Below are positions 30,567 through 36,628 of a DNA stretch of 36,628 nt, piece by piece. How positions within the stretch are numbered: the first letter of the stretch is position 1; each line of letters opens with the position of its first letter. Where the stretch lies: NCBI GenBank assembly GCA_905221605.1, contig CAJNDS010002098.1:639136-675763 (forward strand), in the 5' to 3' direction. A model generated the notes under the pieces. That model did no database searches, had not been told where the DNA came from, and was given only the letters and a program-made list of their open reading frames with translations. The stretch comes from Symbiodinium natans (Eukaryota; Sar; Dinophyceae; Suessiales; Symbiodiniaceae). The translations under genes and the position numbers were made by a program.

Positions 30567-31978
30567 TGAAAACACACATCTCATCTGTTCTGCCACACCC
30601 CTGGCACCCAGGCCCGGGCTCGTCTCGGCCATGGCCTCGCAGATGCCGCCGGCCGTCGTGGAAGCCGCCTGGGGCGGGGGGCCTCAAAGGATCTCTGAAG
30701 AAATCCCAGGGGCATTTGATGTTTCTTTTGTTGTTTGGGGATTTGGCCGGCATCTAGACTTGCTGTAGCTTTCAGGGGTTTGGAATGGTTTGGAGCTTAC
30801 GGGTGTTTAGGTTTGGGGGCGGGTCTGTATTTTACAGGAGATGGGTGATTCTGGGCTCCACAGGGCTCTTGAAGATGAGCACCCTAGCTTAGGGTTTGGG
30901 GATGGCTTGGGGCATGCAATCAAGTTCATGTGGGTGCAGCCCACTACTCCCAAAAGCGCTCAGGATCCTCCAGAGCCCCCAGCACTCCTAAGCCTCCTAA
31001 AACTCTCTTAGAGAGCACATTTCTGAAGCGAAGGTGCCATTCCAGGCATGTTGGCCGCGCAGCATCAGGTGCGCTCGTGGGGTTTGTTTCTAGGAACCTT
31101 TTTGAGATCTGGGGCGTACGGGAAACGAGAACGTTTCTTCAAGGTGTGGCGCTGAGGCTGAAGGCATTCCACAAGACCGAAAGGGCCAATGGGCAGTGTG
31201 ACAAGTGCTCCACATGTCCCGCCAAATCCTCCGCTTGATTTGGTTGCAACCTCATCATGTGCACATCTGGTTTCAGGACCAGTGGGCTAATCCCGTACAT
31301 AGACGAAGAACTGATACTACTCCGCGTGTCGGCGGGCCCCCAGTCCCGCCGATTCCTATGAACTATGAACGAAGTGGCACACATCGGACCGTGACACCAT
31401 CTTCTCTTGTCTTCTAAATAACAGGCCCACAAGGCCCCCTGCCAAGCAGAACCTGTCAGACTGATACAATCAATAGATCACACATGGGTTCCTCCACAAC
31501 TCCGTCGTCCAGGCTGGGATCCAGGATCTTGTGAAGGCCACGACCCAGCTGATCTTGCACTTGGCCACTGGCTCAATAAGGCCTTGTGAAGCCAATCCAC
31601 TGGCTCGGTTTCTCACTCCGACGCAGTCCCAGCTCACGTTGGCAGTCCTATGTTGACATCTTGTGCAGGAATCGGCAAGACAGGTTCTTGTTGCCGGCAA
31701 GCAGCATCACCGCTCAAAGGCCATGAAGCTTGAAAAACTAGACACCGATTATCCCGAAAGCAATCAGTGCGAAGATATCAACTGACACGTAGAGTTGGTT
31801 GTGTTGTCAGTGCGGTGATCGTGGTGTGGTGTAGTAGGATAGGAAGCAGGTGTCGCGTCGACAGCGAAAAGGACGCGAAACGCAAAGAAGATGGAATAGA
31901 ATAGGCAGTGTAGAGAGGCCGTGTATAGCTGAGGCGATGGTAGCGCGATGACGGCAATGGGGTGATACCACGTACACA
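30567..31978. other. 1.4 kb, no confident gene; one small hairpin
   Basis: A stable 8-bp stem (TCGGCGGG at 31329-31336 with CCCGCCGA at 31345-31352, 8-nt loop) is present. Short - strand frames around 31,139-31,700 look exon-like in places (for example LGRGLHKILDPSLDDGVVEE near 31,490-31,570) but are not joined by convincing splice sites. Confidence 0.35.
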
Positions 31979-32115
31979 TGCCAGCATGCAAAAGTCCCAC
32001 ATGGCCTGAGGCGCCTGCTGCCATGTTGTGAACAGATCAAAGCATAGCTCTGCATGAGCGCAGGACAAGATGTCATCCGCAATGATTGCGCGCCCACACG
32101 AGAGCCGTCGCGCTA
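31979..32115 (-). CDS. Possible exon abutting the minisatellites, unknown product
   Basis: The - strand is open from inside the edge of the 42-bp array to a donor-like GTACGTG followed by GTATCA (last exon base 31979). It reads RRLSCGRAIIADDILSCAHA then ELCFDLFTTWQQAPQAMWDF, with no ATG. It is noteworthy because the peptide is balanced and non-repetitive where it leaves the array. No partner exon is defined and no family is recognised. The + frame on the same bases is also open. Confidence 0.18.
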
Positions 32116-32796
32116 TTTGCTGCGCCGTTTTCGAAGCTCCAGAGTTCCGCGCCCACGGTGTTTGCGAGGTTTTCGAAGCCCCGGAGTTCCGCGCCCACGG
32201 TATTTGCGAGGTTTTCGAAGCCCCAGAGTTCCGCGCCCACGGTATTTGCGACGTTTTCGAAGCCCCATGAGTTCCGCGCCCACGGTATTTGCGACGTTGT
32301 CGAAGCCCCAGAGTTCCGCGCCCACGGTATTTGCGAGGTTTTCGAAGCTCCAGAGTTCCGCGCCCACGGTGTTTGTGAGGTTTTCGAAGCCCCAGAGTTC
32401 CGCGCCCACGGTATTTGCGACGTTTTCGAAGCCCCAGAGTTCCGCGCCCACGGTATTTGCGACGTTTTCGAAGCCCCAGAGTTCCGCGCCCACGGTATTT
32501 GCGACGTTTTCGAAGCCCCAGAGTTCCGCGCCCACGGTATTTGCGACGTTTTCGAAGCCCCAGAGTTCCGCGCCCACGGTATTTGCGACGTTTTCGAAGC
32601 CCCAGAGTTCCGCGCCCACGGTATTTGTGACGCTTTCGAAGCCCCAGAGTTCCACGCCCGCGGTATTTGCGACGTTTTCGACGCCCCAGAGTTCCGCGCC
32701 CACGGTATTTGCGACCCTTTCGAAGCCCCAGAGTTCCGCGCCGATATTTGCGAGGGTTTCGACGCCGCGGAGTTCGAGTCCCACGGCGTACTACGT
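32113..32796 (+). repeat. 42-bp minisatellite, 16 copies (array 1)
   Basis: Units start (GTTTTCGAAG) at 32127, 32169, 32211, 32253, 32296, 32338, 32380 and then every 42 bp to 32716, with a last shortened unit at 32755. Each contains the TTCGAA palindrome and GAGTTCCGCGCCCACGG. The copies at 32380-32589 are identical; outer copies are diverged. One copy has a 1-bp insertion (32265) and one a 3-bp deletion. The 14-codon period keeps several frames open: VFEAPEFRAHGICD on +, VGAELWGFENVANT on -. A + frame of 558 codons runs over all three arrays (32054-33730). Confidence 0.97.
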
Positions 32797-33185
32797 TTGT
32801 ACTACAGAAAGTCGACTTTCTACTACAAAAGTCGACTTTCCCGCCACGGCAGCTCCGGGCGTCCGCGGCGTACTACGTTTGTACTACAAAAGTCGACTTT
32901 CCAGCCACGGCAGCTCCGGGCGTCCGCGGCGTACTACGTTTGTACTACAAAAAGTCGACTCTCCAGCCACGGCAGCTCCGGGCGTCCGCGGCGTACTACG
33001 TTTGTACTACAAGTGCTACGTCTGTACTACAAAAAGTCGACTTTCCAGCTACGGCAGCTCCTGCCGTCCGCGGCGTACTACGTTTGTACTACGAAAAGTC
33101 GACTATTCCAGCTACGGCAGCTCCGGGCGTCCGCGGCGTACTACATTTGTACTACAAAAAGTCGAGGCAGCTCCGGGCATCCGCC
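32786..33185 (+). repeat. 61-63-bp minisatellite, about 6 copies (array 2)
   Basis: Landmark CGGCAGCTCC recurs at 32847, 32908, 32970, 33052 and 33115, with a truncated unit at about 33166. Spacings are 61, 62, 82 and 63 bp; the 82 contains a 20-bp partial duplication of the TACTAC...CTACAA part. Each unit has GTACTACGTTTGTACTAC and a palindrome around GTCGAC; a perfect 14-bp palindrome, GAAAGTCGACTTTC, is at 32807-32820. Array 2 begins inside the last unit of array 1 without a spacer. Confidence 0.95.
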
Positions 33186-33676
33186 AAGGCTCCGACACGC
33201 ACGATCCCCGCAGAGGGTGCACGACCACGCTTGAAAATACGCAAAAACGCACAGCGGGAGCGCTCCGACACGCACGATCCCCGCAGAGGGTGTGCGAAGC
33301 AAGTTGCAAAATGCGCAAAAACGCACAGCGGGAGCGCTCCGACACGCACGATCCCCGCAGAGGGTGTGCGAAGCAAGTTGTACAATGCGCAAAAACGCAC
33401 AGCGGGAGCGCTCCGACACGCACGATCCCCGCAGAGGGTGCGCGGGCGCACATCGAAATGCGCAAAAACGCACAGCGGGAGCGCTCCGACACGCACGATC
33501 CCCGCAGAGGGTGCGCGGGCGCACATCGAAATGCGCAAAAACGCACAGCGGGAGCACTCCGACACGCACGATCCCCGCAGAGGGCGCGCGGGCGCACATC
33601 TAAATGCGCAAAAACGCACAGCGGGAGCGCTCCGACACGCACGATCCCCGCAGAGGGCGCGCGGGCGCACATCGAA
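33186..33676 (+). repeat. 73-bp minisatellite, about 6.7 copies (array 3)
   Basis: Landmark ACAGCGGGAGCG recurs at 33251, 33325, 33399, 33472, 33545 and 33618 (spacings 74, 74, 73, 73, 73). Each unit contains three short dyads: GGAGCGCTCC, GTGCGC-GG-GCGCAC and TGCG-CAAAAA-CGCA. Because 73 is not a multiple of 3, successive copies are read in rotating frames, yet all + and - frames stay mostly open. The first two junction units carry GTGTGCGAAGCAAGTTG in place of the later GCGCGGGCGCACATCGAA. The array ends abruptly into AT-rich DNA. Confidence 0.96.
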
Positions 33677-33707
33677 ATAAGAAATAAGAGAGAAATTAAT
33701 AGCGGAA

Positions 33708-33751
33708 GTGATGTGATGGTACTGTGGTGATGGTAGTGTGGTGATGGTAGG
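33708..33751 (+). repeat. Short GTGGTGATGGTAG tandem repeat
   Basis: About three near-identical 13-16-bp units (GATGGTACTGTG, GTGATGGTAGTGTG, GTGATGGTAGG) directly after array 3. Confidence 0.8.
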
Positions 33752-34257
33752 TTGACGTTTTTTTTCTCCGAAGAACCCTTCGCTGAAGCTTTCGGGAACA
33801 GTGAAAGCTCGCAAGATCCTCAGCCCGAAACTCCTAGTTCTCAATCTATCACCTAAAGTCACACAACTTGAAAGCTACCGAGGACCTTCCGAACTACCGA
33901 GGTCAGTGCCGTGGCCACCTTCTCCAAGCTCCAGCCAGGGGTCCCTGCGACAGCGGCCATGGCGCCGCGGCCTCAGTGAGCCGAGGGGTTCAGACGCGAC
34001 TACTCTTTGGGCACCCAAGCCAGTCATCACGGAAGCCGAGATGCACAGAACTCATCACGGTTCGGTTCAATAAATGGCTGCATACATGTCGCATGACTTG
34101 GTCTACACAACCTACCCATGAAAGGCTTAACAATATGGGTGTGGGCGTGTAGGTTGCCCATCGAAGTTGCGTCTGCTACGAAACCAAAGCTTTAGATGAG
34201 TGAGTAGGAAAAAGCATTGTCGAGGCAGAAACTATTGCAGTCGGGAGCAGAGCTAAG
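33752..34257. other. 0.5 kb without a recognised gene
   Basis: Unique DNA. Two overlapping + frames of 90-94 codons have no recognisable features. Confidence 0.4.
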
Positions 34258-34384
34258 TCTTTTGGCGACATGTTCACAAAAGGCATGAATACTTGTGACA
34301 GCTCGTCTTGTTTCGAAGCGTCAAACATCCTTGTGCAGTATGTCGCATGGAGACGCAACACCGCTGTAAATACCACTGTTTGGG
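34258..34384 (+). repeat. Interspersed repeat, copy 2
   Basis: Aligns in direct orientation with 20181-20292 over about 115 bp (shared GGCGACATGTTCACAAAAG-type start, CTTGTGACAG, TCAAACATCC, CTGTAAATACCACTGTTTG end). It runs straight into the CAAGCCAACC array, much as copy 1 runs into a CAAGCCCAAGCCC stretch at 20,314. Confidence 0.72.
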
Positions 34385-34810
34385 TCATGTTCCCGGAAGG
34401 CATACCCAAGCCAACCTCAAATTCAGTTTAGGGCGGACAGTTCGCACGCATGGCTTCCAACACCAAGCCAACTTCGAACTTCGTGCGGGCTGCTGACCGA
34501 GTTTCCTGAGGGCTGTTGACCCGCTTTTCAGCACTAAGCCAACCTCAAATTTGGTGCACGCCGCTCCCCCGCACAGTTTTCAACCCCCAGCGAATTTCAC
34601 GCGTGCTGTTGATTCGCACCGCTTTTCAGCACCAAGCCAACCTCAACTTTAGTGCGCACACATCTCAACCCAAGCCAACTTAGACTTTCTTGAGGGCTTG
34701 CACCGCTTTTTCAGCACCAAGCCAACCTCAGATTTGATTCGGGCCGCTCTGCCCGCACGGCTACTTCGAGCTTCGTGCGTGCCATGACCCGCATCGCCTT
34801 TTAGCACCCA
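34385..34810 (+). repeat. Degenerate CAAGCCAACCTCAAATTT repeat array
   Basis: The core (C/T)AAGCCAAC(C/T)T appears at about 34407, 34465, 34535, 34632, 34671 and 34717, usually preceded by CGCTTTTCAGCAC and followed by a GTGCGxGC segment. Spacing varies (40-100 bp) and copies are well diverged, so this is an old array. Confidence 0.75.
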
Positions 34811-34811
34811 G

Positions 34812-34859
34812 CCCTTCCTCTCCTCCCTTTCCCCCCCCTCCCTCCCCACCCTCCCTCTC
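34812..34859 (+). repeat. Polypyrimidine tract
   Basis: 48 bp of C/T with a single A at 34848, including a run of eight Cs. Confidence 0.9.
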
Positions 34860-35389
34860 AAGCACTCCAAAAGCTCCAGGCAACCACCGCGCCCGCCAAC
34901 AATATATGACTCAAGAGCCGCCAAAAACATATGACACAAGAGTCTGTCTTGCATATGAAAATGCGATAGGATGCCAGGCCTAAAGCCTTTAGCAAGGGTG
35001 GGACGGGCGGGGTTGGGGAAACCATGCGAAAGCCTTAGTTAAGCTCCATGCCCCCCAGCAATGCACACAACCCATACATTCAGCAGCTTGCATAGGAACG
35101 CAGCGTTGTGCCGAGGCGTTGCCTGATGCAGGCTTTCGCGGGCTTCTACTGGGCTTCGCGGGACATTGTTCTACAAATGACCTGGAGCCAAGGTCTCACT
35201 AGGGCACACACCAGCTAACCCATCCCCATCAGCGGTGTAGGGCAGCGTGACTTCTGGACCTGCTTAATGAGTTGAGGGTTTACATCAAGTTTCCAAAAGT
35301 TGTCGCCTGATGTGCTAAGGGCCTCGAATGCTTGCCAAGGATGTAGCCCCCTCGAACCCATAAACTCTAAGCTCTGAACTTCCGAGACC
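34860..35389. other. 0.5 kb without a recognised gene
   Basis: Unique mixed DNA with no open frame of interest and no RNA gene seen. Confidence 0.4.
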
Positions 35390-35752
35390 CTACCTCATAA
35401 GCACGAAATCTCCACAGTTCCTCACAGCCAGGTCGCGCAGATTGACCAGGCCGTGCTGAAGTCGGAAGTTGGCGCGCTGCCGCAAGAAAGCCAGGGCGCC
35501 CCAGAGAGAGGGCGTGAGAGGGAGCAAACGCCGATCGGAAAACGGGGTCGGAAAACGTGGAGGCAAATCGTCAGGATCCGCATCGGAAAGCTCCAGGACT
35601 CGGAAAACATTGGGCCGAGTTATGTGTAGACCTGGGACCCCAAAGTGGCAAAAGAACCAATTGAACATTTCCCGTATTGATTGCTTGCGACCTGGTATGA
35701 TGGATAGTGCTGCGGGCATTGCCCCGCTTCTTTTCAGGTTTGGGCATGTCAA
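35390..35752 (-). CDS. Possible exon, unknown product (120 codons open)
   Basis: The - strand is open from ATG at 35752 to TAG at 35390. The middle and end read well-balanced protein (MFNWFFCHFGVPGLHITRPN, then LPLTPSLWGALAFLRQRANF and NLRDLAVRNCGDFVLMR). The last sense codons run into a donor-like TATGAG followed by GTAGGG at 35396-35391, so it may be an internal exon rather than a complete gene. Acceptor-like CAGs occur upstream (before 35,690). A + frame of 105 codons overlaps. No family is recognised. Confidence 0.22.
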   Translation of the reverse strand: MTCPNLKRSGAMPAALSIIPGRKQSIREMFNWFFCHFGVPGLHITRPNVFRVLELSDADPDDLPPRFPTPFSDRRLLPLTPSLWGALAFLRQRANFRLQHGLVNLRDLAVRNCGDFVLMR

Positions 35753-35759
35753 CTGCAGC

Positions 35760-35945
35760 CAATCATCATTAATTACACTACATTAGTTATGCTAATTACT
35801 ATTTTCTGATTACGATGATTAGCTACGAAATACCAAGTAGTGCCAAGTATTCATTGTTAGGTTTTTTATTCATTGCAAGTTTTCATGTTTGATCGCTAGT
35901 TATTCATGCGATTACTCGTACTACTAGTTTTACTACCACAACCAC
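35760..35945. other. AT-rich segment, no gene
   Basis: Runs of ATTAATTA, ACTAC and TTATTCAT words with clearly lower GC than the flanks. No gene or recognised regulatory site. Confidence 0.6.
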
Positions 35946-36628
35946 CTTCAAAACCTGGCCATGTATAGATGCGGAAGAAACACTTGCACTACCATGCGAC
36001 AGCCAGCAACGCATCATTTGCCAGGACTGCCACTTGATTGAGAGCAGACGACAAAACAGTCGAGGGTGAGCAATGGCTGTCTGTCAGCGAGCATGTCTGG
36101 CAACGATATTCTTCTGCATATATTGGTGTGGAGAAAGGCAAGGGCATCAGGAACGTTGTGAGCCCGATGCAAGCATTCGCTTGGTAAAAGTGTGCACTAG
36201 CGCTTGAGGGCTAGCTTTCGAGACTGCTGTGATGAAACAGGGTTTATATTACTGCTATTGGTGAGTGAATGTAGGGTTCTTTGTGGATACTTGGCGCTTT
36301 TTTGGAGATACTAGTGAAAAAAGCCATGCTTCATATCGCACTTATTCGGCCTTGGGGCTCGGTGTTTGAAGACTGTTTGGCTGATTAATTTTTCATGATC
36401 TTCGTGATTCTTGCACATATCATTCCCGATGCTCATAGCAAAGTAAAAGCCGTGCGCTTCTTTTCCAAGCTAAAACCAAGCCATAGTTGAGCATAACCCG
36501 CAATGCATGATTGGTCGAACGTAGCACCCAAAGATTACCCCCAAATTCGAAATCCAAAGCCAAAACCGTATGCAACAGGTCGAGCACGTTCGCATTGCCA
36601 CACGACACTTGGTTCTTTGCTTGTCCAT
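35946..36628. other. 0.7 kb without a confident gene
   Basis: Two overlapping - strand frames around 35,990-36,190 look weakly protein-like (one reads AHNVPDALAFLHTNICRRIS) but exclude each other. A donor-like CTATTG then GTGAGT occurs on + at about 36,261. Nothing is assignable. Confidence 0.35.

Noticed and set aside
32113-33676. CRISPR array
   Set aside because: Repeats are contiguous with no unique spacers, and the context is eukaryotic.
32054-33862. Frames of 558, 382, 337 (+), 223 and 236 (-) codons
   Set aside because: All run through the minisatellites and are open on both strands; a 1-bp insertion and a unit not divisible by 3 scramble them. Treated as repeat, with the coding hint reported separately.
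1172-36470. Similarity of GAAGCCGTGCGCCTTTTCTT near 1173 to AAGCCGTGCGCTTCTTTTCC near 36449
   Set aside because: About 20 bp with mismatches and no extension into the flanks; probably coincidence.
1-36628. Dinoflagellate spliced-leader sequence
   Set aside because: Scanned by eye on both strands for the conserved GCCATTTTGGCTCAAG part; only weak partial matches (for example TTGGCTCGAGGCTCAGG near 2830).

Overview
The window looks like a gene-poor, repeat-rich stretch of a large eukaryotic nuclear genome, most likely a protist or alga. There are no bacterial-style operons, Shine-Dalgarno sites or long uninterrupted genes. The longest ATG-initiated open frames outside repeats are about 180-215 codons, which is within what chance allows at this near-50% GC composition. 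Canonical GT...AG intron signals can be found. Low-complexity and tandem DNA is abundant, and telomere-like TTTAGGG/CCCTAAA words are scattered throughout. A dinoflagellate or related alveolate is possible, but I see no dinoflagellate spliced-leader sequence, and no protein here can be assigned to a named family. The lineage call is therefore an inference of low confidence.

Layout. Bases 1-620 contain only G and T on the + strand: a 9-bp GGGGTTTGT-type tandem repeat that decays into GTGTGGGGG and then (GGGT)n. From 650 to 10,800 the DNA is mostly non-repetitive, with scattered exon-like frames. Three small hand-built spliced models (1239-1901, 2648-2891, 7025-7962) and two plausible single frames (5909-6295, 8234-8647) lie here, all on +. 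A (GGTGCT)20 array occupies 10,924-11,045. From 11,050 to 20,000 there is mostly anonymous DNA with a 17-bp perfect inverted repeat (15,017-15,122), a pair of Cys/His-rich frames resembling zinc fingers (15,916-16,453), a GAACGAA-rich low-GC block (17,650-18,085) and a purine tract (18,516-18,561). From 20,000 to 21,500 there is a diverged interspersed repeat, with a second copy at 34.3 kb, and a CTA/CCA/CTG triplet tract.

Bases 21,500-24,805 are the most gene-like part on the + strand. They hold four frames or models, the best being a three-exon, phase-compatible model (23,724-24,805) that would encode a small single-pass membrane protein. From 25,000 to 28,000 several exon-like frames lie on the - strand, together with a strong 24-bp-arm hairpin. 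From 28,000 to 31,700 there are AT-rich microsatellites and a few short palindromes.

The most striking feature is at 32,113-33,676. Three unrelated minisatellites (units of 42, about 62 and 73 bp) abut head to tail with no spacer, and each has a palindromic core. They are followed by a small GTGATGGTAG repeat, the second copy of the interspersed repeat, a degenerate CAAGCCAACCT array, and an AT-rich tail.

No cooperative pathway can be inferred. All coding calls are tentative, made by eye from open frames, splice-signal quality and phase agreement. Many alternatives were inspected, so some agreements will be coincidence.
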